DNA of 64,000 nucleotides, from positions 124,001 through 188,000 of the forward strand of contig CAVWOV010000019.1 of assembly GCA_963756715.1 (NCBI GenBank), written 5' to 3'. This DNA is from VAZQ01 sp963756715 (GTDB lineage Bacteria; Pseudomonadota; Alphaproteobacteria; Rhizobiales; Xanthobacteraceae). Positions 16,656 to 26,590 of the stretch are shown here, in pieces; within the stretch, counting starts at the first letter, position 1, and every line of letters starts with the position of its first letter. The notes below the pieces were generated by a model, which did no database searches, was not told where the DNA came from, and saw nothing but the letters and a program-made list of their open reading frames with translations. Both the position numbers and the translations under genes were made by a program.

Positions 16656-17680
16656 AAAAATTGCGCGTGCTCGTCCTGCTACACCCGGACCTGGTACCCC
16701 CGGAATCGAGCAAGGGGTACACCGAGCAGGAGGTCAACGTCTGGAAGACCGAGTACGACGTCGTGACGACGTTGCGCGCGGCCGGCCACGACGTCCGCCC
16801 ACTCGGCGTGCACGACGAGCTCAAGCCGATCCGCGACGAGATCGACAGTTGGAAGCCGGATGTGGTCTTCAGCCTGCTCGAGCAATTTCACGGCGAGGTC
16901 ATCTACGACCAGAACGTCGCGAGCTATCTGGAGCTGATGCGCATCCCCTATACCGGCTGCAATCCGCGCGGCCTGATGCTGGCGCGCGGCAAGGATCTGT
17001 CGAAAACGCTCGTGCATTACCACCGCATTCCGGTGCCGGCCTTCGCGGTCTTTCCCAAGCGCCGCAAGGTCAAACGCCCCACGCGCCTCGCCCTGCCGCT
17101 GATCGTCAAAAGCCTGAGCGAGGATGCGTCGTGGGGTATCTCTCAAGCCTCCGTGGTCGACACCGACGAGAAGCTCGTGGAGCGCGTCACCTTCATTCAC
17201 GAAAAGATCGGCACCGCCGCCATCGCGGAGCAATACATCGACGGCCGCGAGCTTTACGTCGGCGTGCTCGGCAACGACCGGCTCCGCGTGCTGCCGATCT
17301 GGGAACTGGAATTTCGCAACATGGCCCAGGGCGCATGGCACATCGCCACCGAAAAGGTCAAGCACGACCCGGACTATCAGGAGCGCCGCGGCATTCTGCA
17401 CGGGCCGGCCAAGGACCTCGCGCCCGAAATTCGCGCCCGGATCGAACGATCGGCGAAGCGGATTTTCCGGACGTTGGAGCTCGACGGCTATGCACGGATC
17501 GATTTCCGCTTGTCCGCGGAAGGCGTCCCCTACTTCCTCGAAGCCAATCCCAATCCCGAGATCGCGGAGAGTCAGGAATTCGCGGCGGCCGCTCTGCATG
17601 ACGGCCTGGCGTATCCGGACCTCCTGCAAAGCATTGTCGGACTGGGCATGAGACGGGCGTCTGTGGGAGCCACGACTTGA
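16652..17680 (+). CDS. ATP-grasp ligase related to D-alanine-D-alanine ligase
   Basis: About 342 residues. The N-terminal domain (LRVLVLLHPDLVPP to YTGCNPRGLMLARGKDLSK) and the ATP-grasp domain with LPLIVKSLSEDASWGIS and AEQYIDGRELYVGVLG are visible. The metal site is DGYARIDFRLSAEGVPYFLE followed by ANPNPEIA. Ddl-type enzymes join amino acids using ATP, but this branch is not the cell-wall enzyme: there is no mur or fts context. Start and stop overlap with the metallopeptidase gene points to a joint pathway, perhaps making and trimming a peptide (inference). Confidence 0.8.
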   Translation: MKKLRVLVLLHPDLVPPESSKGYTEQEVNVWKTEYDVVTTLRAAGHDVRPLGVHDELKPIRDEIDSWKPDVVFSLLEQFHGEVIYDQNVASYLELMRIPYTGCNPRGLMLARGKDLSKTLVHYHRIPVPAFAVFPKRRKVKRPTRLALPLIVKSLSEDASWGISQASVVDTDEKLVERVTFIHEKIGTAAIAEQYIDGRELYVGVLGNDRLRVLPIWELEFRNMAQGAWHIATEKVKHDPDYQERRGILHGPAKDLAPEIRARIERSAKRIFRTLELDGYARIDFRLSAEGVPYFLEANPNPEIAESQEFAAAALHDGLAYPDLLQSIVGLGMRRASVGATT

Positions 17681-17723
17681 CTGCGGCGGTCGCTACAACA
17701 GCAAGCCGCGTATTCGCGATGTG

Positions 17724-18209
17724 TCACTTGGGCCCGTCCCAAAAGCCAGCATGCACCTCGGCCGCTTCATCTTCGAGCAGCGGCCCCGTCACCTCAACAA
17801 CCCGCTGACCCGCGGAAAAGACCACGCGGCACGGCAAGCTGAGTGTCGGATTCTCCGGATGATTGCCCGTCATCCCCTTGAGACGATGCTCGGTGAGTCC
17901 GAAGACCACCCGCCCGACGCCGATCCAATAGATCGCACCGGCACACATCGCGCATGGCTCCGTGGATGTGTAGACCGTACAGCGCGAAAGGAATTGCGCG
18001 TCGTATTCTCTGGCTGCTCGCGTCGCCAGCAGCCGTTCCGCGTGCGCAGTCATATCGTTGTCAGGAAGGCAACCGTTCTCGGCTTCCATCAGCACGTCGC
18101 CATCGGGGCCGACCAGGATCGCACCGAAGGGATGGTTGCCATTCGTCCGCGCACGCCGGGCCACATCGTAGGCGCGGCGCAGGAGGGCCTCATGATCGGG
18201 CTCTGACAC
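17724..18209 (-). CDS. Nucleoside/guanine deaminase (cytidine-deaminase fold)
   Basis: About 161 residues. The zinc site is HAE (in MTAHAERLLATRAAREYD) plus PCAMC (in STEPCAMCAGAIYWIG), the hallmark of the CDA superfamily. Length and the NHPFGAILVGPDG opening fit GuaD/TadA-like nucleobase deaminases. The GTG at 18209 is preferred: GGAGG lies seven bases upstream and the length becomes typical; the frame is open to 18314. Divergent to 8-oxoguanine deaminase and close to a nucleoside importer, so a purine substrate is likely. Confidence 0.8.
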   Translation of the reverse strand: MSEPDHEALLRRAYDVARRARTNGNHPFGAILVGPDGDVLMEAENGCLPDNDMTAHAERLLATRAAREYDAQFLSRCTVYTSTEPCAMCAGAIYWIGVGRVVFGLTEHRLKGMTGNHPENPTLSLPCRVVFSAGQRVVEVTGPLLEDEAAEVHAGFWDGPK

Positions 18210-18366
18210 TGGGACGCCTCCTTCCTTCGACTTCGCGTCGCCCGGGTAGCGCAATCCCGGCACGCAGACGATAAGCTGGCGGAAATCCGTAGCAAGCTTA
18301 AACGCTTTCAGCACGATTCTTGCTGTTCTATCGCCGCCGGACCTTCAATCTTGAGAAGATCGAGCG

Positions 18367-19730
18367 ATGCCAAGCAAAGGCCCGGCCGTCTGGATCAAGG
18401 ACCCGCTCGCAATCCTTGTACAAGGGGCGGAACGCGGTGTCGTCGTTGCGGACGGGCGCATCGTGGAGCTTGTGCGCGCCGGGCATTCGCCGACAACGGC
18501 GAACGTTTCGGCGTTCGCGGCAGGCGAGCACGTCGTGCTGCCCGGCTTGATCAACACACATCATCATTTCTACCAGACTTTGACCCGTGCCGTCCCAGCC
18601 GCGCTCGATCGCGAGCTGTTTCCATGGCTCGAAGCCCTCTACCCGGTGTGGGCTCGCCTTACCCCGGACGCGCTCGAACTCGCCACGACGGTGGCGATGG
18701 CCGAGCTCTTGCTCTCCGGCTGCACGACCAGCACCGACCATCATTACGTTTTTCCACCCGGCCTGGAGCATGCGATCGACATCGAAGTGGCGGTGGCGAG
18801 ACGGCTTGGCATGCGCGTGCTGTTGACGCGTGGCTCAATGAACCGCTCGCGCCGCGACGGCGGGCTGCCGCCGGACAGCGTGGTGCAGGACGAGGACACG
18901 ATCCTCGCCGACAGCGAGCGGTTGATCGATCAGTTCCACGAGAGGGGTGAGGACGCGATGGTACAGATCGCCCTCGCTCCTTGCTCGCCCTTCTCGGTTA
19001 CGAGCTCGCTCATGCGGGCAACGGCGGAATTGGCCGATCGATCAGGCGTGCGGCTGCACACCCATCTCGGCGAAACCGAAGACGAGAACCGCTATTGCCT
19101 GGAAATTCACGGCTGCCGCCCGCTCGACTATCTCGAAAGCTGCGGCTGGCTCAACGACCGCACATGGCTTGCCCACGGCATCCATTTCAATGCAGCCGAA
19201 ATGAACCGTCTCGCGCAGGCCCGCACAACCATCAGCCACTGCGCCTGCAGCAACCAGACGCTGGCGTCCGGCTTCTGCCCGGTCTGCGACCTGGAAAAGG
19301 CCGGCGTGCCGGTCGGCATCGGCGTCGACGGTTCGGCCTCGAACGATTGCTCCAATCTGATGCAGGAGGTGCGCGCTGCGTTCCTGCTGCAACGCGGCCG
19401 CTACGGCGTCGGCAAGGTCAGCCATCGCGATGCGCTGCGGTGGGCCACGCGGGCTCCGCCGCTTGCATCGGCCGGCCGGAGCTCGGCGAAATCGCCGTCG
19501 GGAAAATGGCCGATCTCGCGTTCTTCAAGCTCGACGAGTTACGGTTTTCCGGCCACGGCGACCCGCTTGCGGCGCTGGTCCTGTGCGGGGCACATCGGGC
19601 CGACAGGGTCATGATCGGAGGTCGATGGGTGGTCGAACGCGGCGAAATTCCCGGACTCGATATCGGAGACCTGATGCGGCGTCATGGCGCGGCGGCGCAG
19701 GCCATGCAAAACCAAATTTCGGGGGACTGA
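18367..19730 (+). CDS. 8-oxoguanine deaminase / ATZ-TRZ-like amidohydrolase, frameshifted
   Basis: Metal-dependent amidohydrolase, ~454 residues. The LPGLINTHHHFYQTLTRAV motif gives the HxH metal ligands, HTHLGETEDE a further His, and VGIGVDGSASNDCSNLM the catalytic Asp. This suite is typical of 8-oxoguanine deaminase and hydroxyatrazine hydrolase relatives. At 19451-19453 one G appears to be missing: the expected GSAACIGRPELGEIAVGKMA lies in the next frame and runs to TGA at 19728-19730, whereas the nominal frame ends at 19614. Adjacent purine genes favour the 8-oxoguanine assignment. Confidence 0.8.
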
Positions 19731-19747
19731 CCAAAGCACGGGTGTCG

Positions 19748-19782
19748 CATCATCATGAATGCCACCGGCATTCATGATGATG
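19748..19782. terminator. Perfect 16-bp hairpin between convergent genes
   Basis: CATCATCATGAATGCC at 19748-19763 is exactly complementary to GGCATTCATGATGATG at 19767-19782, with a three-base loop. It sits between the ends of the deaminase gene and the convergent nucleoside-importer operon. There is no T-tract, so it may act by structure alone or protect the mRNA 3' end. Confidence 0.6.
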
Positions 19783-19801
19783 GCAATTCCGTTATCCCGC
19801 A

Positions 19802-20884
19802 TTACTTGCCGGGGATCTTGTCGTCGATGCCCTTGACGTAGAAGTTCATGCTGAGGATCTGGCCATCGTCGAGATGCGTGCCGCCCTTGCACTCGATCGT
19901 CTTGCCGGCTTGATCGACCACCGGGCACTTGAACGGATGCAGCTTGCCGCCGGCAATCGCCGCCTCGGTCTCCATGGCGAGCTTCTTCACGTCGTCGGGC
20001 ATGTTGGTGTAGGGCGCCATGACCAGCATCTTGGACTTGAGGCCGCCCCAAACATCGCCCGAGGTCCACTTATTGTCGAGCACCGCCTGCACGCGCTCGA
20101 CGTAATAGGGACCCCAGTTGTTGACGATCGCGGTGAGCTGCGCCTTGGGACCGAACTTGATCATGTTGGAGTCCTGGCCAAACGCGTGGGCGCCTCTACC
20201 TTCGGCGACCTGCATGGCGGCGGGGCTGTCGGTGTGCTGCATGAGCACGTCGGCGCCCTGATCGAGCAATGCCTTGCCGGCGTCGGCCTCCTTGCCGGGA
20301 TCGAACCAGGAATTGACCCAGATAATCTTGACCTTGATGTTCGGATTGATCGACTGCGCACCCAGAATGGTCGAGTTGATGCCTGAAATCACCTCCGGGA
20401 TCGGGAACGAACCGATGTAGCCGAGGACACCCGTCTTCGACATCTTGGCGGCGATCTGGCCCTGGATGTAGCGGCCCTCGTAGAAGCGGGCCGAATAGGT
20501 CGCCAGATTCTTGGCGCGCTTGTAGCCGGTATTGTGCTCGAAAAAGACGTTCGGATATTTCCTGGCGACCTTGACGGTCGGGTCCATGTAGCCGAACGAC
20601 GTGGTGAAGATCAGTTTGTGGCCCGCGCGCGCCAGTTGCTCGATCGAGCGCTCGGAGTCCGGTCCTTCGTTGACGTTCTCGAGGTATGTCGTGTCAACCT
20701 TGTCGCCGAGCGCCTTCACGACCGCCTGACGGCCGAGTTCGTGCTGATAGGTCCAGCCGAAATCGCCGACCGGGCCGAGATAGACGAATCCGACCTTCAG
20801 CTTGCTCTGAGCGGGCGCCTCCATGACGCTTGCGCCGGTCGCAACCGCTGCGACCGCGGCCGCCACTGCTAGGATCATTCGCAT
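19802..20884 (-). CDS. BMP-family ABC substrate-binding lipoprotein-like protein (purine nucleoside type)
   Basis: 360 residues with an N-terminal signal (MRMILAVAAAVAAVATGASV, cleavage after APAQS). KVGFVYLGPVGDFGWTYQHE is the classic Bmp opening, where the F/W residues stack on a nucleobase. FTTSFGYMDPTVKVARKYPN and NRTS-like downstream stretches also fit. No lipobox cysteine is visible, so it is a soluble periplasmic protein. CGGAG lies upstream of the start. Purine deaminase genes across the terminator support a purine ligand. Confidence 0.88.
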   Translation of the reverse strand: MRMILAVAAAVAAVATGASVMEAPAQSKLKVGFVYLGPVGDFGWTYQHELGRQAVVKALGDKVDTTYLENVNEGPDSERSIEQLARAGHKLIFTTSFGYMDPTVKVARKYPNVFFEHNTGYKRAKNLATYSARFYEGRYIQGQIAAKMSKTGVLGYIGSFPIPEVISGINSTILGAQSINPNIKVKIIWVNSWFDPGKEADAGKALLDQGADVLMQHTDSPAAMQVAEGRGAHAFGQDSNMIKFGPKAQLTAIVNNWGPYYVERVQAVLDNKWTSGDVWGGLKSKMLVMAPYTNMPDDVKKLAMETEAAIAGGKLHPFKCPVVDQAGKTIECKGGTHLDDGQILSMNFYVKGIDDKIPGK

Positions 20885-20959
20885 GTCAAACTCCGGGTTA
20901 CCTGACGGGGTTCGAACCTCTTCCCAGCGCGCACCCGTCCGCGCGCGCTGCGAGGATAG

Positions 20960-21880
20960 TCACCGGTCGGGCACGAACACCAGACCGAGCGAGGCCGGCG
21001 CGGCGGACCCGGCGGTGCCGCGCGTCCGTGAAATGAGCACCAGGACCACGACGGTCGCGAGATACGGCAGCGCCGACATCAGTTGCGAGGGAATGCCAAG
21101 CCCGGCCCCCTGCGCATGCAGTTGCAGGATCGTTACCGCACCGAACAGATAGGCGCCCGCGACCAGCCGTCCCGGCAGCCACGATGCGAATACCACCAGC
21201 GCCAGCGCGATCCAGCCGCGGCCGGCGGTCATGCCGGGGATAAAGAATGGCGTGTAGGCGAGCGGCAGATAAGCGCCGCCGAGCCCCGCGCAGGCGCCGC
21301 CGAACAGCACCGCATACATGCGGATTGTGAGCACCGGATAACCAAGCGCATGCGCCGAGGCGTGATTATCGCCCACGGCGCGCAGCACCAAGCCATTGCG
21401 GGTGCGGTAGAGGAACCACCAGATCGCGACGACAAGCGCCAGCGACAGATAGACGAAAGCATCCTGCCCGAACAGGATACGCCCGACGAACGGCAGGTCG
21501 GTCAGGACCGGAAGGTAAAGATGGGGCGCGGTGACGATCTTTTCGCCGACGAAGCCCGCACCGATCAATCCCGATATGCCAACGCCAAGGATGGTCAGCG
21601 CCAGGCCGGTTGCAACCTGGTTGACCGCGAGCCCGAGCGTAAGCATCGCAAACACTGCGGACAGCGCCACGCCGGCCGCGATGCCGCAGAGCGCCCCAAC
21701 GAAGGTCGAGCCGGTCAGATAGGCGCCGGCAAAACCGCAGGCAGCGCCCATGATCATCATCCCTTCGACGCCGAGATTGAGCACGCCGGCGCGTTCGCAG
21801 ACGAGTTCGCCCGCCGCAGCCAGCAACAGCGGCGTCGAAGCAGCCAGTACCGACAGAATAATGGCTTCAGCCAGCGCCAT
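20960..21880 (-). CDS. ABC transporter permease (BMP/nucleoside type, second subunit)
   Basis: 306 residues, eight or so hydrophobic segments, of the branched-chain-type permease fold. It begins MALAEAIILSVLAASTPLLL and has NLGVEGMMIMGAACGF, the EG(M/Q) loop typical of nucleoside (YufQ/NupQ-like) permeases. Its start overlaps the end of the first permease gene by 14 bases. It pairs with that protein to form the membrane channel. Confidence 0.87.
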   Translation of the reverse strand: MALAEAIILSVLAASTPLLLAAAGELVCERAGVLNLGVEGMMIMGAACGFAGAYLTGSTFVGALCGIAAGVALSAVFAMLTLGLAVNQVATGLALTILGVGISGLIGAGFVGEKIVTAPHLYLPVLTDLPFVGRILFGQDAFVYLSLALVVAIWWFLYRTRNGLVLRAVGDNHASAHALGYPVLTIRMYAVLFGGACAGLGGAYLPLAYTPFFIPGMTAGRGWIALALVVFASWLPGRLVAGAYLFGAVTILQLHAQGAGLGIPSQLMSALPYLATVVVLVLISRTRGTAGSAAPASLGLVFVPDR

Positions 21881-22958
21881 GGGCAGCCTTGTGGTGGGAT
21901 CGCATCAGGCGGACGCGGTACAGAATAAGCGAATCGCAGGCCAGCACATAGAACAGCAAGATGCCCTGAAACACCTTGGTCAGATCGAGTGGGATCTTCA
22001 TCGCGATCTGGGCCTGCTCGCCACCAATGAAGGTAAGCGCGAGAAACAGGCCGGCGATCAATATTCCGATCGGATTAAGCCGGCCCAGAAACGCGACGAT
22101 AATCGCCGTGAAGCCGTAACCGGGCGAAATATTCGGCCGTAGATTGCCGACCGGGCCCGCGACCTCGATGATGCCGGCTAAGCCGGCGAGCGCGCCCGAT
22201 ACCACGAAGGTGAAGATCACGAGCTGGTTGGCGTTGAACCCGGCGAAACGTGCCGCCTTGGGCGCCGCACCGACGACGCGTATCTCGAACCCTTTGAGAG
22301 TGTTCCCGAGCAGCACGGTCGCGATCACCACCACGACGAGCGCGATGAGTGCGCCAAGATGCAGCCTGCTGCCCTCGATCAGCAGCGGCACCGTCGCAAC
22401 GGGATCGAAATCCGCCGTGGTCGGAAAATTGAAGCCCTTCGGGTCGCGCCAGGGTCCGCGAACCAGATAGTCGAGAAAGAGGTCCGCGACATAAACCAGC
22501 ATCAGGCTGGTGAGGATTTCGCTCGCGCCGAACCGCACCTTGCAGATCGCCGGAATGAGCGCATAGAGCGCGCCGCCAAGCGCGCCGAGCACCAGCATCG
22601 CCGGCATCACCCAGACGCCGGCGTCAGTACCCTGGGTCTTGACCGCGAGCCAACTGCCGGCCACGGCGCCGATCAGAAACTGTCCCTCGGCACCGATGTT
22701 CCAGACATTGGCCAGATAGCAGAACGACAGGCCGATCGCGATCATGACGAGCGGCGTCGCCTTTACGGCGATCTCCTGCAGCGAATAGGAGTCCGTCAGC
22801 GGAGCAATGAAATAGACCCAGAGCGCCGCCAACGGATTCTTGCCGAGCAGCGCAAACAACACCGTCATCGTCACCAGCGTCAGGACAATCGCAATCAACG
22901 GCGAAGTAATCGCGATGATGGTCGAGCGCTCGGCCCGCCGCTCAAGCACCAGCCGCAT
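21867..22958 (-). CDS. ABC transporter permease (BMP/nucleoside type, first subunit)
   Basis: 363 residues, eight to ten membrane segments. NVWNIGAEGQFLIGAVAGSW is the conserved NIGAEGQ loop of YufP/NupP-like permeases, and GEILTSLMLVYVA-like sequence (here ASEILTSLMLVYVADLFLDY) follows. Its start overlaps the ATPase stop by 17 bases and its end overlaps the next permease, so the operon is tightly coupled. Confidence 0.87.
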   Translation of the reverse strand: MRLVLERRAERSTIIAITSPLIAIVLTLVTMTVLFALLGKNPLAALWVYFIAPLTDSYSLQEIAVKATPLVMIAIGLSFCYLANVWNIGAEGQFLIGAVAGSWLAVKTQGTDAGVWVMPAMLVLGALGGALYALIPAICKVRFGASEILTSLMLVYVADLFLDYLVRGPWRDPKGFNFPTTADFDPVATVPLLIEGSRLHLGALIALVVVVIATVLLGNTLKGFEIRVVGAAPKAARFAGFNANQLVIFTFVVSGALAGLAGIIEVAGPVGNLRPNISPGYGFTAIIVAFLGRLNPIGILIAGLFLALTFIGGEQAQIAMKIPLDLTKVFQGILLFYVLACDSLILYRVRLMRSHHKAAHGAG

Positions 22959-24512
22959 GATCCGCCTCCGGTTGCGCCGTCGTGCTGCCGCCCATCAGCA
23001 GGCCGAGCTTTTCGCGGCTGGCGTCAGCCGCCATCAGCGGCGGCGACAGCCTGCCGTGGAACATGACGGCGACACGATCCGCGATCTCGGCCAGTTCGTC
23101 GAGGTCCTGGCTGATCACCAGCACCGCACTGCCGCGCGCGGCGAGGTCGATCAACGCCTGCCGTATCGTGGCCGCTGCGCCGGCGTCGACTCCCCAGGTC
23201 GGCTGACTGACCACCAGCACGCCGGGCTCGCGCAGAATCTCCCGGCCGACAATGAATTTCTGCAGATTGCCACCAGAGAGGCTCACGGCCTCCGGATCGC
23301 GCTTGGCCTTGCGCACATCAAAGGCGGCGGTGGTCTTGTCGACCACGGCAAGGGTTGCCGCCTTGTCGATGAAACCATGCCTGACCATTCCGCTGGCGGC
23401 GTGACCGGTGAGCAGCGCATTGTCGGAGAGCCGCATGCGAGGCGCTGTGCCATGGCCAAGCCGCTCCTCCGGCACGAACGCCGCGCCGAGCCGTCGCCGC
23501 TCCGTCACCGAGAGGTGGCCGGCCGCCCGTCCATCGATGATAATCGAGCCGGATTCCAGCGTTGTCCGCTCGCCGGAGAGCGCGGCAAACAGTTCGTCCT
23601 GCCCATTGCCGGCAACCCCCGCGATGCCGAGGATTTCGCCGCCTTTGACGTCGACCGAAACCTGGTCGAGCCGGACACCATGCGGATCGTCAGGCTCGAG
23701 CGTAAGGCCCTGCACGATCAGCCGCGCCGCCGCGGTCGCGCCGGCCCGCCGCCGATTTTTACCTCGCCGATATCGCCGCCCACCATCATCCGCGCGAGCG
23801 ACGCCGCGGTTTCGCGGCGCGGGTCGCAGGTGGCGACCTTCTTGCCGCCGCGCAGAATGGTCGCCCGGTCGCAGAGGCGCTTCACCTCGTCGAGCTTGTG
23901 ACTGATGTAGAGCAGTGCGCGGCCTTCACTCCGAAGTCGCTCAAGCACCGTGAAGAGCTGGTCCGCTTCCTGCGGCGTGAGCACCGCGGTCGGCTCGTCG
24001 AGGATGAGCAGCTTGGGATTCTGCATCAAAGCACGCACGATCTCGATGCGCTGGCGCTCTCCAACCGACAGCCGCCAGACCTCGCGCTTGGGATCGAGCG
24101 GGAGCCCATAGACCTGCGAAACCTCCGCAAGCCGCGCTGAGATCGCCGCAAAGGATTCCGTCGGGGCAAGGCCGAGCGCGACATTCTCGGCAACGGTGAG
24201 ATTCTCGAACAGCGAAAAATGCTGAAACACCATGCCAATGCCGAGTGCGCGGGCGTCCGACGGGCCGGCGAGTTCGAGCTTCTCCCCCATCCACCGCAGT
24301 TCTCCATCGCTCGGCTGAATGAGGCCATACATGATCTTCACGAGGGTCGATTTGCCGGCTCCGTTCTCGCCCAGCAGGGCGTGGATCTCCTGCGGCCGCA
24401 GGTCCAGATCAATCGAATCGTTCGCCAGGAACGAGCCATACCGCTTGGTGATGCCGATCGCCTGCAGCAGCGGCGCACGCAAATCCGCGGCCTGGGGCGA
24501 CGGATCAAGCAT
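22942..24512 (-). CDS. Double-domain ABC ATPase of the nucleoside importer, frameshifted between domains
   Basis: Two ABC cassettes in one ~520-residue protein (YufO/NupO type). Domain 1 has Walker A (LLGENGAGKSTLVKIMYG), signature LSVGERQRIEIVRAL, and Walker B (LLILDEPTAVLTPQEADQLF). Domain 2 has a degenerate P-loop (IAGVAGNGQDELFAAL), LSGGNLQKFIVGREI and VLVVSQPTWGVD. The two halves lie in different frames; the junction is the GC-rich run at about 23722-23748, where a one-base slip joins MVGGDIGEVKIGGGPAR to ARLIVQGLTLEPDD. A start at 24512 is chosen (MLDPSPQAADLRAPLLQAIG); the frame is open to 24566. Confidence 0.85.
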
Positions 24513-25057
24513 GATGAATACAGGGCGGGTTGGCCTTACGACTTTGCTCGAGACCGATCGCACCATCGCGAGCGACCGCCACGACCTCGCCCCGGCTGTG
24601 ACCGGCGAACTCGGTCAGAAACCCGTGAGCCTCCGGCAGTCTGGCTGGCCGGTCACATCGCAGAGACTGGAATTCACCACGCATTGCGGCCGGTCGCGGT
24701 GTTCTTGTTCGAGTCATGTTCTAGCAAATAAACCCCAAAAAGAAGCACGGAAATGCAGCACCAGCGCATAAAGGCGCGGCAACCGGCGAAATTATTCGTC
24801 TCCTCGCCGGTGGTGCAAATTCGACGAATCGAAGCCCCGTGAGCCTTTCACGCGTCGTCCTGAGAGCGCTAACTGATACTTGCCCAGACTCCTCGACCGC
24901 GTCCCGGTGACGAGCGCCGGCGGCGGGCCGAAACAACATCGCCATTGACTTGCCACAGCGACGGGAGGTTTCCTTGCCAGAATTCAACGCGGCGTCGCAC
25001 GCCGCCTGACGAGCCACCTTGCTTCAATCCGAACCCTCGAACCGGCGGCAGGCTGAG
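24513..25057. other. Intergenic region without recognisable gene
   Basis: About 545 bases between the divergent nucleoside-importer operon and the KFA-like hydrolase. Short open frames on both strands (up to ~98 codons) match nothing I know and lack ribosome-binding sites. It is AT-richer around 24715-24740 (CTAGCAAATAAACCCCAAAA), a plausible promoter area for the minus-strand operon. Nothing else is seen. Confidence 0.5.
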
Positions 25058-25924
25058 ATGACGAATCAAGATCAGCAATCCAGCGCAACGCGCCCGATCT
25101 ATCGCGGGATGGACCGCGCGACGCTGGATGCCGCCTACGACAACAGCGCCGCGGTCGCCGACAGAGCCGACTATCTGGCGCGCTGGCGGGCAAAGAGTGC
25201 GGAGATGCGGGCGTCGAGCGGCGCCAAGCTCGATGTTCCCTACGGCGCGCGGGAGCGTGCGCGGCTGGACTACTTTCCCTCCGGGGCGAAACAGGCTCCG
25301 CTCTTTGTCTTTATTCACGGCGGATATTGGCAGCGCAACGAAAAGGAAACGTTCGCCTTCGTCGCCGAAGGTCCCCTCGCCCGCGGCATCGACGTCGCCT
25401 TGGTGGGGTATACGCTTGCGCCAGAAGCTCGGCTGTCCGAGATCGTCGGGGAGATCGACCAGTCGCTGACGTTTCTGGGTGAGCATGCCGGCGACTTCGG
25501 GTTCGATCCGCGCGCAATATTTGTTGGCGGCTGGTCGGCAGGCGGGCATCTCACCGCGGCGGTTTCGAGCCATCCATCTTTCCGTGGCGGCATTCCGATC
25601 AGCGGGATATACGATCTGGAGCCGATCGCGCTTGGTGAACTGAACGACAAGCTCGGACTCGATCAGACCGAGATCGACACCTTGAGCCCGCTCAACACCC
25701 TGTCGAACGAAAGCCCCCCGCTCCGGCTCGCTGTGGGCGGCGGCGAGTTGCCCGAGCTCAAACGGCAGTCGCAGATTTTTGCCGAGGCCGCGCAGGCGCG
25801 TGGCCTGCCGGTCCGATTAACGACGCTGCCAGGACATCATCATTTTTCGATCCTCGATGAGATCGTCAACCCGGAGGGAGCGTTGACGCGCGATCTCGTC
25901 GATCTCATTTCTGCGACGAAATAG
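25058..25924 (+). CDS. Alpha/beta hydrolase, kynurenine formamidase (KFA)-like
   Basis: About 288 residues. The HGGYWQ oxyanion-hole motif begins at H87, the nucleophile is S160 in GGWSAGGH, and a His-rich LPGHHHFSILDEI near the end supplies the catalytic His. This combination is typical of KFA-like esterases/arylformamidases of the hormone-sensitive-lipase group. The ATG at 25058 has GGCAGGCTGAG upstream; the frame is open to 25019. No tryptophan pathway genes are nearby, so the substrate may be another ester or formamide. Confidence 0.8.
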   Translation: MTNQDQQSSATRPIYRGMDRATLDAAYDNSAAVADRADYLARWRAKSAEMRASSGAKLDVPYGARERARLDYFPSGAKQAPLFVFIHGGYWQRNEKETFAFVAEGPLARGIDVALVGYTLAPEARLSEIVGEIDQSLTFLGEHAGDFGFDPRAIFVGGWSAGGHLTAAVSSHPSFRGGIPISGIYDLEPIALGELNDKLGLDQTEIDTLSPLNTLSNESPPLRLAVGGGELPELKRQSQIFAEAAQARGLPVRLTTLPGHHHFSILDEIVNPEGALTRDLVDLISATK

Positions 25925-26134
25925 GCGGTAAGACTAACTCCTACAGCGGTTGCTTCCTCGCGACAAACTGACCGTCGCGGCGTTGATCGATCCGGCTGAT
26001 GGCGTCGGCGCGAGTGGTTACCGCTTTACGCTATTTCTCGAAAAGACCGTCGGCGCCACCGGCAAAGGTTTCTCGCGTGATTGTTTCATGGTTAAATGAA
26101 TTCGCGACAACAAACCTGATGGGAGCGCGCGCTC

Positions 26135-26590
26135 ATGAACCCGATGACGGCAGGCATCACGAAGGCCGGCACCGGCATTGACGGGATCAGCTGGAATATT
26201 CTGGGGCAGACCTACGTGCCCAAGCAGCTCAGTGAAGCGAGCTTCGCCTGGCACGCGACCTTCCCGCCCGGGACCTTCGTGCCGCCGCATATCCATCCGA
26301 CGCAGGACGAATTCATCTACGTGTTCGAGGGCCGGTTCGACCTTGTGCTGGAGGGACACGACTTTGTGGCGACCAGCGGCGATCTGATCCGGCTGCCGAT
26401 GAACCAGGCACACGGCATCTTTAACAAGACCGACCAGCCGGTGAAGTGCTTCTTCTGGGTGACGCCGACGCGGCGTCTCTATGACCTGTTCTGGGCCATC
26501 CACTCGATGAAGGAGCAGACCCCCGACGAAGTCGTCGCACTCGCCGCCAAGCACGAGGTGATGTTCCTGCCCCCGCCTCCGGGCGCGTGA
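26135..26590 (+). CDS. Cupin-domain protein
   Basis: 151 residues with one conserved cupin barrel. Motif 1 is PPHIHPTQDEFIYVFEGRFD (metal-binding His-His-Glu) and motif 2 contains NQAHGIFNKTDQPVK with a further His. It is the size of single-domain cupins that act as dioxygenases, isomerases or sensors. GGGAGC precedes the start. It ends one base before the stop codon of the convergent FAD monooxygenase, which suggests related roles in one small catabolic unit (inference). Confidence 0.82.
   Translation: MNPMTAGITKAGTGIDGISWNILGQTYVPKQLSEASFAWHATFPPGTFVPPHIHPTQDEFIYVFEGRFDLVLEGHDFVATSGDLIRLPMNQAHGIFNKTDQPVKCFFWVTPTRRLYDLFWAIHSMKEQTPDEVVALAAKHEVMFLPPPPGA

Noticed and set aside
24505..24717. 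Small minus-strand open frame of about 70 codons
   Set aside because: No ribosome-binding site, no similarity and a composition like the surrounding non-coding DNA.
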